From Faecalibacterium sp. (lineage in GTDB: Bacteria > Bacillota > Clostridia > Oscillospirales > Ruminococcaceae): a DNA stretch of 64,000 bases. How positions within the stretch are numbered: the first letter of the stretch is position 1; every line of letters begins with the position of its first letter. The notes below the pieces were generated by a model, which searched no databases, was not told the origin of the DNA, and saw nothing but the letters and a program-made list of their open reading frames with translations. The DNA lies in assembly GCA_029264955.1 (NCBI GenBank), contig JARHYC010000021.1:30500-94499 (forward strand). The letters run 5' to 3'. Of this stretch, positions 1 through 8,307 are shown piece after piece. The position numbers and the translations under genes are program-made.

Positions 1-351
1 AACCAAGCCACAAACCAGACCAATGATGAATTTCAAAATGAACGTGGTGACTGCATAGCCCGGATCTCCGGCAACAATATCCGCAATCGACAAACCGATT
101 GCACCTGCCAGACCACCGGATACGCCATCCAGCAAAAGCGCTGTCAGCGCTGTAAAGGTGTTGCCCAAGTGAAAGGAAGACCCACTGCCCATAAACGGTA
201 CACGGAACAAATATGCCACATAACTCAGTGCAGCCATCAAGCCAATCATCGAAATCTCTCTTGTCGAAAACTTTTTGTGACAAGCCAGCGAGAACAGCAA
301 CACAATTCCAACTGCCGCACCAAACATCAACCACATTTCTGTTGTTGTCAT
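1..351 (-). CDS. ECF transporter S component (substrate-binding membrane subunit), 5' part only
   Basis: The gene starts at 351 and runs off the left edge, so only 117 residues are visible. They are very hydrophobic, with an N-terminal helix (residues 6-18) and further membrane segments. The pattern GNTFTALTALLLDGVSGG followed by GDPGYAVTTFILK matches S components of energy-coupling factor vitamin transporters (DUF1393/ECF S type). These proteins bind a vitamin in the membrane and dock on a shared EcfAAT motor. The gene is divergent from a MocR/PdxR-type regulator, a class that often controls vitamin B6 genes, so a pyridoxine-type substrate is a reasonable inference; the sequence does not show the substrate. 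Confidence 0.75.
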   Translation of the reverse strand, partial: MTTTEMWLMFGAAVGIVLLFSLACHKKFSTREISMIGLMAALSYVAYLFRVPFMGSGSSFHLGNTFTALTALLLDGVSGGLAGAIGLSIADIVAGDPGYAVTTFILKFIIGLVCGLV

Positions 352-415
352 CTTACATTTCCTCTTTTCTCTCTATGTGTATCCGATGTGCTTGACTTTT
401 TCTTCCGCGCAGCGG

Positions 416-463
416 ATACTTCTAGTATATGCATCTCTGATACCATTAAAATACCCAGTATAT
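416..463. promoter_or_regulatory. Candidate MocR operator: short palindrome and spaced direct repeat
   Basis: The 150-base gap between the ECF gene and the MocR gene holds ATACT-TCT-AGTAT (416-428) and a direct repeat AGTATAT at 424-430 and 457-463. The copies are 33 bases apart, about three helical turns. MocR regulators often bind spaced direct repeats near divergent promoters. The role is inferred from position and symmetry only. Confidence 0.35.
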
Positions 464-501
464 TTATTTTTTATAGGTTCAGTTTTGAAAAGAGGACTTC
501 T

Positions 502-1929
502 ATGCTGCAATTTCCTTTGTTGCTCGACCAATCCGATGGTCCATTGTATCAGCGGCTGTATCGCGCACTGGTACAGCAAATTCGCTGCGGTACGCTATCT
601 GCCGGGACACGTCTGCCGGGTAAACGCACCCTTTCCAGTGAACTGGGCATCTCGGTCAATACCGTAGACACTGCTTATCAAATGCTTGCTGCCGAGGGCT
701 ATGTGGAAAGTCGCCCCCGCAGCGGTTTTGTCGTGCTGCCCTTTATCCAGGAATTTCCTACCACACGCACATCCTCTGTGCCTGATGCTGCACCGCAGCC
801 CGCGCCGGAAAAAAACTGGAAATTCGACCTTCGCACCGGCAGCGTCGATGCTGATTTGTTTCCTTTTCGTACTTGGGGACGCATCCAAAAAGAGCTTTTG
901 TACTCTTCTCCCCAGCTGTTAACTTATGGTGCTCCGCAGGGTGACGAAAATCTGCGTGCAGCACTGGCACACTATTTGGCAGCGTATCGCGGCGTACAAT
1001 GTGTCCCTGACCAAATTGTTGTAGGTGCTGGATTGGAATATCTGTTAGGTCTGCTTGCACCGCTCTTAAGCGGCGTGTGCGCCGTAGAGGACCCCGGTTA
1101 TAGTTCCACTCGTCATATTTTGGAAAATAGCGGCCTGCCCTGCTGTGCCGTTCCTGTGGATAAATATGGTCTTTCCGCACAGGCTTTGGAGCAAAGCGGC
1201 GCAAATCTTTGCTATATTACACCCAGCCACCAGTTCCCCACCGGTGTTACCATGAGTGCGCCGCGGCGCGCCGCTTTGCTGGCGTGGGCAGCACAAAAGC
1301 CAGACCGCTATCTTTTAGAGGATGACTTTGATGCGGAGTTCCGCTTCGACCAAAAGCCATTGCCTAGCTTGCAGGGTATGGCTGGGGCAGATGGGGCTGT
1401 GGTTTATTTGTCCACAGTCTCCCGCAGTCTGGCCCCCAGCATCCGACTGGCCTATATGGTTTTGCCCCAAAAGCTGCTGCCTCGGTGGAAAAGTCGTTAC
1501 GGTAATTATGCCAATACTGTCAGCCGCTTTGAGCAGCAAACTTTCTGTCGCTTTATCAAGGACGGTTATTTCACCCGACATCTGGCACGCACCCGCAACA
1601 CCTGCAAACATCGCCGCGATGCACTGGTATCTGCGTTGCAAACTGCCTTTGGAAAAAACACCATTCAGCTCAACGGCATCCATACCGGCCTGCATCTGCT
1701 GCTCACCTTGCCCAACGGTCCGGATGAAAAAACGATGGTCTGTACTGCTGCTGCTGCCGGTGTGCGGTTAGCGGGTCTTGCTTCTTACTATCACACCACC
1801 CCCGCCCAGTGCCCTGCACATACCGTCGTATTAGGTTACGGCTCTTTGTCGGAATCTGCTGCTCCTGCGCTGGCTGCACTCTTAAAAGAAGCCTGGAGCC
1901 AACCCAGTGTTTCCTCATTGAATTCGTAA
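502..1929 (+). CDS. MocR/PdxR-type GntR regulator with aminotransferase-like domain
   Basis: 475 residues. An open frame continues upstream, but the ATG at 502 follows AGAGG at good spacing and begins the family's N-terminus. Residues 10-75 form a GntR winged helix (LPGKRTLSSELGISVNTV). Residues 110 to about 465 are a fold-type-I aminotransferase domain with EDDFDAEFRF near 273-282. MocR proteins bind PLP there as an effector. At the expected Schiff-base lysine (family pattern S-K-x-L) this protein has VSRSL, with Arg at residue 308 (codon 1423-1425). It is divergent from an ECF S component, probably its target. Its 3' end overlaps the convergent LCP-like gene by 94 bases. The family call is firm; the effector is uncertain because of the lost lysine. 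Confidence 0.9.
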   Translation: MLQFPLLLDQSDGPLYQRLYRALVQQIRCGTLSAGTRLPGKRTLSSELGISVNTVDTAYQMLAAEGYVESRPRSGFVVLPFIQEFPTTRTSSVPDAAPQPAPEKNWKFDLRTGSVDADLFPFRTWGRIQKELLYSSPQLLTYGAPQGDENLRAALAHYLAAYRGVQCVPDQIVVGAGLEYLLGLLAPLLSGVCAVEDPGYSSTRHILENSGLPCCAVPVDKYGLSAQALEQSGANLCYITPSHQFPTGVTMSAPRRAALLAWAAQKPDRYLLEDDFDAEFRFDQKPLPSLQGMAGADGAVVYLSTVSRSLAPSIRLAYMVLPQKLLPRWKSRYGNYANTVSRFEQQTFCRFIKDGYFTRHLARTRNTCKHRRDALVSALQTAFGKNTIQLNGIHTGLHLLLTLPNGPDEKTMVCTAAAAGVRLAGLASYYHTTPAQCPAHTVVLGYGSLSESAAPALAALLKEAWSQPSVSSLNS

Positions 1930-2756
1930 CGGTGCGTTTCTCCATTCCATCTCCCAGGCAATACACCAGCTTCGGGCTGCATCTCGCTGTTGGATAAGAA
2001 TTCCAGATTTTGCTCCAGTGAAATCAATTCCGTACCCGTCAAGTCGGTGAGTAATTTACTGCTGTATCGCTTCAACCCTTCCGGCAAAAGTGCGGGTAAA
2101 CGATCCAATTTTTGTCTCGCCCAGCCCTGCCATAAGGTAGCACGCGCCAATGCCACGGTCGGCGGTGGCAGAAGAGCCGAATTCCTTTGCGTCAAATGCT
2201 GTAAAAAGCGATGGGCTCCCGTCACCGTCCAGCTTTCCGCATCTTCTGCCAAACCAGTTTCTTTACGCTGTGCTTCAGTCAAAGCTCCATTCAATCCAAC
2301 CCGCACTGTGCCAGCGTCTTCCAGAATATCCTGCCAGGTATCCGGGGTTGCTGCCACATAACGATCAATGGGAATCCCTAGCGTATCGGTCAGAAGTCGC
2401 GTTACACGCGCCGGACCCGCTGCGGCATAACATTCCCCTACGGTTTGGTTTTCTGCGCCGGCACGCACCACGCTTTCTGCTGGGATCGCTCCTAAGAAAA
2501 ACGCTTCGTTTACCGCATCCAGACGCACCAGCATGAATGCCGGAGCTTCATCCACCACTACCGCCAATATCGTTGTTTGGTGGTTTTCATCCGGCAATCG
2601 AATGGGGATTCCTCTTTTCGATTCGGCGGCTGGCTCCTTATTCATACTGGATGCCGCCCATACCGCTGCCATTCCCGGCACCATCACTAGAATGGTAAGC
2701 CCAAATGCGACCCAGAAACTGCGCCAGTTTTCCTGTTTCCAAAACTTTTGTTTCAT
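1836..2756 (-). CDS. Degenerate LytR-CpsA-Psr (LCP)-like membrane-anchored protein
   Basis: 306 residues. The start at 2756 follows AGGAGGAC. One membrane helix lies near residues 12-32 (SFWVAFGLTILVMVPGMAAV), and the rest is predicted extracellular. The middle part, with GECYAAAGPARVTRLL then LGIPIDRYVA, resembles LCP phosphotransferases, which attach wall polymers to peptidoglycan. The usual I-P-R-D-T motif, which supplies the catalytic Arg and Asp, appears here as GAIPAES, so activity is doubtful. It could be a non-catalytic relative or a paralog with another role. It ends inside the mocR reading frame, tail to tail. The family assignment is by eye and moderate. Confidence 0.5.
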   Translation of the reverse strand: MKQKFWKQENWRSFWVAFGLTILVMVPGMAAVWAASSMNKEPAAESKRGIPIRLPDENHQTTILAVVVDEAPAFMLVRLDAVNEAFFLGAIPAESVVRAGAENQTVGECYAAAGPARVTRLLTDTLGIPIDRYVAATPDTWQDILEDAGTVRVGLNGALTEAQRKETGLAEDAESWTVTGAHRFLQHLTQRNSALLPPPTVALARATLWQGWARQKLDRLPALLPEGLKRYSSKLLTDLTGTELISLEQNLEFLSNSEMQPEAGVLPGRWNGETHRYEFNEETLGWLQASFKSAASAGAADSDKEP

Positions 2757-2805
2757 CGTCTGTCCTCCTGTTTTGCATAAAGCATGGGCAATCCGGAGAT
2801 GCTGT

Positions 2806-3057
2806 ATGCAGAATCCATTGGAAAGGCAGGTATTTTGTATGCAGCATTCGCCACATCCCGAACCCAACGATTTTTGGGTAAAGTTATCCCCCACAAATTG
2901 GGACGATCCCACTTTCCGTGCTGCCGCCATGGGTACGATTTACCGTCCCATGCCGGATTGGCCGGATGACTGGCGCTCAGATGTGCCGTCCGAAAAGCCG
3001 AAAAATCTCCCACAGGAAGATCCCCCGATCCCACCGGAAACCTGGCCCGGCCTGTAA
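2806..3057 (+). CDS. Small hypothetical protein, Pro/Trp-rich
   Basis: 83 residues from the ATG at 2806 (GGAG upstream) or 72 from the ATG at 2839 (AGG upstream). The C-terminal part is rich in Pro, Trp and Asp (MPDWPDDWRSD, then PPIPPETWPGL). There is no signal peptide or membrane helix. It is divergent from the LCP-like gene and ends just before a strong terminator, which supports it being real. I do not recognise a family. Confidence 0.45.
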   Translation: MQNPLERQVFCMQHSPHPEPNDFWVKLSPTNWDDPTFRAAAMGTIYRPMPDWPDDWRSDVPSEKPKNLPQEDPPIPPETWPGL

Positions 3058-3073
3058 CGCTTTGGCAATGACA

Positions 3074-3116
3074 AAAGCGGCGTGTACCGAAATTCGGTAC
3101 ACGCCGCTTTTTATAC
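3074..3116. terminator. Strong hairpin terminator between convergent genes
   Basis: A 17-bp perfect stem (3074-3090 with 3094-3110) and a 3-base loop precede a T-rich tract on the + strand. It ends the small gene at 3057, and its tail overlaps the stop codon of the leftward methyltransferase. The T-run is weaker in the other direction. Confidence 0.85.
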
Positions 3117-3953
3117 TTTTTTGAGCACCAAAAAATCAAAGCAAATTTCAGTAGTCAGCTGGGGCAGCTGACGCAGACGCGCTGCACCGTCTGCCGGAGT
3201 TTTCCAGTAGTAGGGGGTCATCGCAAACAGGTTTTCCAGCATATCTGCAGGTACTGTGATCGTATCCTCTACCCGGCAGCGATCCACCTGCTCAAATCCA
3301 GCATAGTCAATCTCCTGTTCCGAATTTTCGTAAGGTGTCCGGTACAGTGCTTCTTTCATGCCGAACAAATGCCGGGGACCTGGCACCGCATACAGCACAA
3401 CGCCACCCGGACGCAATACACGAAGAAATTCTTCCCGTGCCATGGGGGAAAAGATATTCCACACCACATCTGCCCAGCCATCCGCCACTGGCTGATGGAA
3501 ACTGGATGCTACTGCATATCGTCCGCTGTGCAAGGCTCTTGCTGCGAGCCGCACCGCAGTTTTGGAAATATCAAAACCAGCCAGCTCCAGTGCCACATTC
3601 TGTGCCTGTGCGGTTTCTGCCAAAGCACGGTCATACCAGCCTTCGCCGCAGCCTGCATCCAAAAGATGTAATGGTTGACTTGGCTTTGCCTGCTGTAAGG
3701 TCAGCTGCGCCAGTGCTTTTCCGAAGGCATCGTAATAGCCTGCCTGCAAAAAAGCACGACGCGCCGCAACCATTTCTTTACTGTCACCGGGCACTTTGGA
3801 GTGCATTCCCTGCACCGGCAATAAGTGCCAGTACCCTTCCTTGGCGCGGTCAAAGCAGTGATTCTCTTCGCAACGCAGTGCGCCGTTTTCACGCTGCGCC
3901 AATCGGCTGCCGCAAATCGGGCAAATCCAGGGCGCAGCCCACTGCTCATTCAT
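3111..3953 (-). CDS. rlmA: rRNA (guanine-N1)-methyltransferase, RlmA family
   Basis: 280 residues. I chose the start at 3953 (MNEQW) because GAGGA lies 8 bases upstream; a longer reading begins at 3968. A zinc finger comes first (CPICGSRL then CEENHCFD), followed by a class I SAM-binding domain ([12 protein letters not shown]) and [19 protein letters not shown]. This order is typical of 23S rRNA guanine-N1 methyltransferases (RlmA I/II), which modify domain II of the large rRNA. The start overlaps the stop of the upstream helicase gene by 8 bases (ATGAATGA), so translation is probably coupled. It is the last gene of the leftward operon beginning with rpe. The exact target base cannot be told from sequence. 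Confidence 0.8.
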   Translation of the reverse strand: MNEQWAAPWICPICGSRLAQRENGALRCEENHCFDRAKEGYWHLLPVQGMHSKVPGDSKEMVAARRAFLQAGYYDAFGKALAQLTLQQAKPSQPLHLLDAGCGEGWYDRALAETAQAQNVALELAGFDISKTAVRLAARALHSGRYAVASSFHQPVADGWADVVWNIFSPMAREEFLRVLRPGGVVLYAVPGPRHLFGMKEALYRTPYENSEQEIDYAGFEQVDRCRVEDTITVPADMLENLFAMTPYYWKTPADGAARLRQLPQLTTEICFDFLVLKKV

Positions 3954-5832
3954 CTGCGTAGTCCTCAACCGGAGCGGTCACACCGCCGCGTGCCTCCATA
4001 TACTCCTCAAAGCTGGCATATTTCTGCTGGGGCGGACGGCGGGAAATCAGCATCAAACCAGGATTCTCCTCTCGGTTTGCGTTTGCACGCTGACGATTGC
4101 GCTCCATCTTCGGCTGGGTCTTTTTAGGCTCCTGCCGCTCTGCTTTGAGCTGAGCGGCATTCTTTTCCCGGCGCGGCGGATTCTTGGGCTGGTTCTTCGC
4201 ATGGGTCTGTGCATTGCGTGCAGGCTTTTCTGCACGCTGCTGACCATTGCGAGGCTGCTTTTCATTCTTCTGCGCAGGCTTGGGCGCCGGACGCTCTGCC
4301 TTCGGTTGTGCAACACCTCTCACCTGATCTGCCGCAGCGGCACTCAAAAAGTGCGGGTCAAACTTCGGCTGTGCTTGAGCAGCCTTTTCCCGACGGGGCT
4401 GCGCCTTGGGTGGGTTCTTTGCCTTGTTCTGCTTCGGCTGCTGGGTTGCTTTTTCTGCTGTGGGCTGCTGCGCTGCGGCAGCAGTCTTGTTGCGGCGGCG
4501 ACGGCGACGCTTTGCGCTTGCAGACAGCTTTTCGCTCTGCTGCACCTGTTGCGGCTGCTTTTCCTCCATAGTATGTTCCTCGATTCTCTCCTCTGCCAGA
4601 GTTGTTTTACCGCTGCGCTTACTGCCGCGGTCTTTTTTCAGCAAAGCTTTTTCAGCGCGGGGTTCTGCCGGTTGCTTGACCGGTGCGGGCACGCCATCCC
4701 ACGGGTGTCCGCTGATTACCGGGATCTTTTTCCGATTCAGTTTTTCGATGCCTGCCAAATACTCCGTTTCTTCCGGGCTGCAAAAACTTACCGCACAGCC
4801 TTCTGCACCGGCACGAGCGGTACGTCCAATGCGATGTACATAAGTTTCTGGCACTTCCGGTAGGTCATAGTTGAACACATATGCAAGCTCGCTGATATCA
4901 ATACCGCGGGCAGCAATATCTGTTGCCACCAAAACACGGGTCTTGCCATTCTTGAAATCTTCCAGCGCAGTCACACGGGCGGTCTGGCTCTTGTTTCCAT
5001 GAATCGCCGCAGCGGGAATCCCGCGCTTGGTCAAATCCTTTGCAATTTTGTCTGCACCATACTTTGTGCGGCTGAACACCAGCGCATTGGTTACGGGCGG
5101 GGCCAGCTTCTGAATCAAATATGGCAGCAACTGCTTTTTGTTGCCCTTTTCCACATAATACAGGGTCTGCGCAATGCGGTCTACTGTACTGGAAACCGGG
5201 TCTACTTTCACAAACACCGGTTCGGTCAGCAAATCTTCTGCCAGCTGCTCGATTTCCTTGGGCATCGTCGCACTAAACAGCAGCGTCTGTCGTGCCGTTT
5301 TGGGCGGCAGCTGCTTTATTACCTTGCGCACGTCATGGATAAACCCCATATCCAGCATACGGTCGGCTTCATCCAGCACAAAGATTTCCACCTGCGACAA
5401 ATCCACATATCCCTGACTGATCAAATCATTCAGTCGGCCTGGGCAGGCAATCAGAACATCGACACCGTGCTTCAGCGCCGCAATCTGCGGTTGCTGCCCC
5501 ACACCGCCAAAGATAACCGTATGACGCAGTTTCATATACTTGCCATATGCTGAGAAGCTCTCACCAATTTGCAAAGCCAGCTCACGGGTCGGGGTCAAAA
5601 TCAGTGCGCGTACAGCGCCTTTCTGCCGCACCGGAGTTTCCGCCAAGCGATGCAGCATGGGCAGTGCAAAAGCCGCCGTCTTGCCGGTACCTGTCTGGGC
5701 ACAACCCAGCAGGTCGTGACCTTCCAGCACCGGAGGGATTGCCTTTGCCTGAATGGGCGAAGGCTCCGTATAGCCTGCCTTTTCCACTGCACGCAGCAGC
5801 GGAGCAGCCAGTTTCAGTTGTTCAAAAGTCAT
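3946..5832 (-). CDS. DEAD-box ATP-dependent RNA helicase with long basic tail
   Basis: 628 residues; AAGGAA precedes the start. All helicase motifs are present: Q motif ([13 protein letters not shown]), [23 protein letters not shown], then RGIDI and [10 protein letters not shown] in the second RecA domain. The core ends near residue 385. About 240 residues of low-complexity Lys/Arg/Gln/Pro/Ala sequence follow, including RRRRRRNK. Such tails in RhlE/CshA-type helicases bind RNA and help in ribosome assembly or RNA decay. Next to an rRNA methyltransferase, a role in ribosome biogenesis is likely. The tail is predicted disordered and may drive condensation; that is inference. Confidence 0.93.
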   Translation of the reverse strand: MTFEQLKLAAPLLRAVEKAGYTEPSPIQAKAIPPVLEGHDLLGCAQTGTGKTAAFALPMLHRLAETPVRQKGAVRALILTPTRELALQIGESFSAYGKYMKLRHTVIFGGVGQQPQIAALKHGVDVLIACPGRLNDLISQGYVDLSQVEIFVLDEADRMLDMGFIHDVRKVIKQLPPKTARQTLLFSATMPKEIEQLAEDLLTEPVFVKVDPVSSTVDRIAQTLYYVEKGNKKQLLPYLIQKLAPPVTNALVFSRTKYGADKIAKDLTKRGIPAAAIHGNKSQTARVTALEDFKNGKTRVLVATDIAARGIDISELAYVFNYDLPEVPETYVHRIGRTARAGAEGCAVSFCSPEETEYLAGIEKLNRKKIPVISGHPWDGVPAPVKQPAEPRAEKALLKKDRGSKRSGKTTLAEERIEEHTMEEKQPQQVQQSEKLSASAKRRRRRRNKTAAAAQQPTAEKATQQPKQNKAKNPPKAQPRREKAAQAQPKFDPHFLSAAAADQVRGVAQPKAERPAPKPAQKNEKQPRNGQQRAEKPARNAQTHAKNQPKNPPRREKNAAQLKAERQEPKKTQPKMERNRQRANANREENPGLMLISRRPPQQKYASFEEYMEARGGVTAPVEDYADE

Positions 5833-5880
5833 GCAGATTCCTTTACATTTTCATTTTTCGGGCTCCCGCCTGCGGGATCA

Positions 5881-7023
5881 TTAGGGCTGGGGCAGTACTT
5901 GGCCGCTTACACCATCACGAACGGCAATACTCTCCACACCACCTGCACGCAGGGCGGCAAATACCTGCTCCTGCGTAACCGACACTTCATCGTCTTGCGC
6001 ATCTTCGTCGGGTTCCACGGAAGTCACTGCGACCATCAGTTTCTTCATACCCAGTTCGCCGGGCAGCACTGCACCCAACGTAGAGGATGGTGTTACACAG
6101 CTCTCATAGGGAACTTCATACACCAGCGTGCAACTATCGGCAAAACGTTCTTCCCATGCGGCAATGTCCGCACGCAGCTGCGCGGCACGATCCCGTCCAC
6201 CGGTATCGCCAAAGTCCTGCTTGGGGCTTTCCTGACGAGGGAACTGTACACCGGACAATACTACGATATCGAAGCCCATATCCTTGGCTTCCTGAATCAA
6301 ATCGCCGATATACTGTACCGCAGCAGGATTATACGGGTTTGTCCAGCGTTTGCCGCCAGCTTCTGCCTTATTGTCCAGCCAAGTATAATCCTGACCTACA
6401 TACTGAATCCCCATCGCGCGGTCCACCATCGGGTCCTTAAATACTGCAATAGAGGCAACTGGCTGTACCCCCTTTGCGCGCAGTGCGGCTGCCACAGCCG
6501 CTGGGTCGATCGTAGTAGCTGCGATGCTGGCAGCTGCCTGCGGTACCGCGCTATTATAGTACAGATAACCGCTCTCATCCTTTAGGGGGACAATCCCATA
6601 ATTCACACCCTGATCATGCAGTTCCTGTGCGGTTGCTTCCATGGATTCCGGGCTCTGCAATGCCGACAAGCTCAGCATTTTCAAACTGCCTGCCGTATAC
6701 CCGGATGATTCCGGTACGGCAGGTTCTACAGTCGGTTCTACCGACTCACCCTGCACTTCCGACTGTGCATCCTGATCCGGCGTTTGGCTTTCTGCCGAAG
6801 GCGTAGGCTGCACCGTGTTGTGTTCTTCCTGTTTGATGGTATCATACCAGAAGCTCGTACCCCAATCCAGCACACCCGGTGCTACAACAAACCCCAGCAC
6901 AAAGACCAGTGCAACGACCAAAAGGCCAGTCAAGATTCGCTTTACCCAATAGGTTCGGCCACTGCGGTAAAAATTATGATTATACCGTTTGACACGCCCT
7001 ATATTTTTTCTTCTTTTTGCCAT
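5881..7023 (-). CDS. Membrane-anchored putative glycoside-hydrolase-like (TIM-barrel) protein
   Basis: 380 residues. The ATG at 7023 follows AAGGAG; upstream in-frame codons lack a site. A basic N-terminus (MAKRRKN) and one membrane helix (about 30-50) lead into an acidic Pro/Glu/Gln-rich linker (about 65-115) and a C-terminal domain with FDIVVLSGVQFP and MKKLMVAVTSVEPDED. This resembles the putative glycosyl hydrolase domain DUF4015. No catalytic pair can be assigned with confidence. It lies 25 bases after rnfA and 48 bases before the helicase in the same operon, so it may work at the outer face of the membrane beside the Rnf-like core. Confidence 0.5.
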   Translation of the reverse strand: MAKRRKNIGRVKRYNHNFYRSGRTYWVKRILTGLLVVALVFVLGFVVAPGVLDWGTSFWYDTIKQEEHNTVQPTPSAESQTPDQDAQSEVQGESVEPTVEPAVPESSGYTAGSLKMLSLSALQSPESMEATAQELHDQGVNYGIVPLKDESGYLYYNSAVPQAAASIAATTIDPAAVAAALRAKGVQPVASIAVFKDPMVDRAMGIQYVGQDYTWLDNKAEAGGKRWTNPYNPAAVQYIGDLIQEAKDMGFDIVVLSGVQFPRQESPKQDFGDTGGRDRAAQLRADIAAWEERFADSCTLVYEVPYESCVTPSSTLGAVLPGELGMKKLMVAVTSVEPDEDAQDDEVSVTQEQVFAALRAGGVESIAVRDGVSGQVLPQP

Positions 7024-7048
7024 AGAACGCTCGCTCCTTACCGAATCA

Positions 7049-7660
7049 TTAAATTGCCACGGTATGACCGGTGAAACCATACACCGCCATTGCCAGAATA
7101 CCAATATAGATCATGACAATCGGCAAACCACGAAATGGTCCGGGCACTGCACTGCTGCGCAGACGGCGGCGCGCCTCCGCCACCATCAAAACTGCAATCA
7201 GGTAACCCACGCCACTACCCAGGCTGTAACCGATGGTCTGCGCCAGCGTGAAACGCTGCACTGTAGTAACCAGCATTGCGCCCACCACACAGGTATTAAA
7301 ACCCGCATTGGGCAGCATTTTCAAAAGCCGGTCTTTATACGGGAAGTTCTGTACACAAGTCAGTACCAGCCACAATAGACCGCACACCGCAAAGGTACAT
7401 GCCACAAAAACCAGCGGACGCAGCATTGCGCGCAGCTCCAGCTTGTTCAGCTGCGTACCAATCAACCAAGAAAGCGGTGCATTCAGTACGCAGATCACGC
7501 TCAGAAGCAAACCAAACAGCAGGCTAGATGTATCATCATCACCCACCAGCTGTACCAGACGAGATACGCCTGTACCGCGCGCCAGCACGGTATTCTGCGC
7601 AAAAAGTGCCATCAATGCGTATACAAAAAAGGTCGATACCGCCGAAATCACTGCATTCAT
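7049..7660 (-). CDS. RnfA-like membrane subunit lacking the usual Fe-S cysteine
   Basis: 203 residues with about six membrane helices. The N-terminal FAQNTVLARGTGVSRLVQL and later LPNAGFNTCVVGAML align with RnfA/NqrE. In the family a Cys in a G-I-C-P-F motif and one in T-N-C help hold a [2Fe-2S] cluster between RnfA and RnfE. Here the first is Ser33 (GVSRL) and the second is shifted by one (N-T-C, Cys124). Its ATG overlaps the TGA of the rnfE-like gene (ATGA), with AGGAGG upstream. The fold assignment is good; a redox role is doubtful. Confidence 0.75.
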   Translation of the reverse strand: MNAVISAVSTFFVYALMALFAQNTVLARGTGVSRLVQLVGDDDTSSLLFGLLLSVICVLNAPLSWLIGTQLNKLELRAMLRPLVFVACTFAVCGLLWLVLTCVQNFPYKDRLLKMLPNAGFNTCVVGAMLVTTVQRFTLAQTIGYSLGSGVGYLIAVLMVAEARRRLRSSAVPGPFRGLPIVMIYIGILAMAVYGFTGHTVAI

Positions 7661-8307
7661 GCTTTCTTCTTCGCCTCCTGTTCCAAATAGTGGCGCCAAG
7701 CACTGCCAATGCTGCGCCAAACGGCAAACAGCACACCCACCAGCATAAAGCCACCCGCCGGGGTAGCTGCCAGCGACAGCATGGTTCGGTCTGTAATCGG
7801 ATGTTCGAAAATCGTTCCCAATGACAGCAATTCACGCAGACAGCCCGTCAGCATCAAAACCAACGCATAGCCCAGCGTAATGCGCAGCCCTTTCGAGAAT
7901 GCCTTATGCACCGGCTCCGGCACACGACCACTGCGGTAAACCACCAGCGGGTCTACCACCAGCAGCGGCAAATACAGACCTAACGTCAGGATATCATTAC
8001 CAAAAATATTACGCATCGCCAGCCATACAAAACAATATACCACCGCGGAAATGGCACAGTAACTGGCTGTACGCAGCAACTGCTGGCGCACGTTGCGCAG
8101 CAGCAAACTGCACAGCACACGGGTAGGTGTCAGTAGAAGCGCAACCGCCACAGCCAGCAGCATTGCCTTACGGCCTGTGGTAGCCATAACGACCAGCGGT
8201 GCCAAACCCATACCCTGCATAACTGCTGGGTTATTCAAAAAGATTCGATCATGGTGAAAGTAATGCTCTTCTTCCGCCAGAATCATTTGTGCGCGCTCAC
8301 TTCGCAT
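7657..8307 (-). CDS. RnfE-like membrane subunit lacking both Fe-S cysteines
   Basis: 216 residues, mostly membrane helices. LNNPAVMQGMGLAPLVVM and LGLYLPLLVVDPLVVYRSG match the two conserved half-helix regions of RnfE/NqrD. Those normally read G-L-C-P and V-N-C; here they are GLAP (Ala36) and VDP (Asp119-Pro120). The C-terminus keeps a recognisable TGCLRELLSLGTIF stretch. The start at 8307 overlaps the rnfD-like stop by 11 bases with a G-rich site upstream. It would pair with the RnfA-like protein in the inverted-repeat membrane core. Without the cysteines no [2Fe-2S] site can form in the usual way. Confidence 0.75.
   Translation of the reverse strand: MRSERAQMILAEEEHYFHHDRIFLNNPAVMQGMGLAPLVVMATTGRKAMLLAVAVALLLTPTRVLCSLLLRNVRQQLLRTASYCAISAVVYCFVWLAMRNIFGNDILTLGLYLPLLVVDPLVVYRSGRVPEPVHKAFSKGLRITLGYALVLMLTGCLRELLSLGTIFEHPITDRTMLSLAATPAGGFMLVGVLFAVWRSIGSAWRHYLEQEAKKKA

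Noticed and set aside
169..501. N-terminal extension of the MocR reading frame
   Set aside because: The ATG at 502 has a good ribosome site and the family N-terminus. The extension overlaps the divergent ECF gene and the promoter region.
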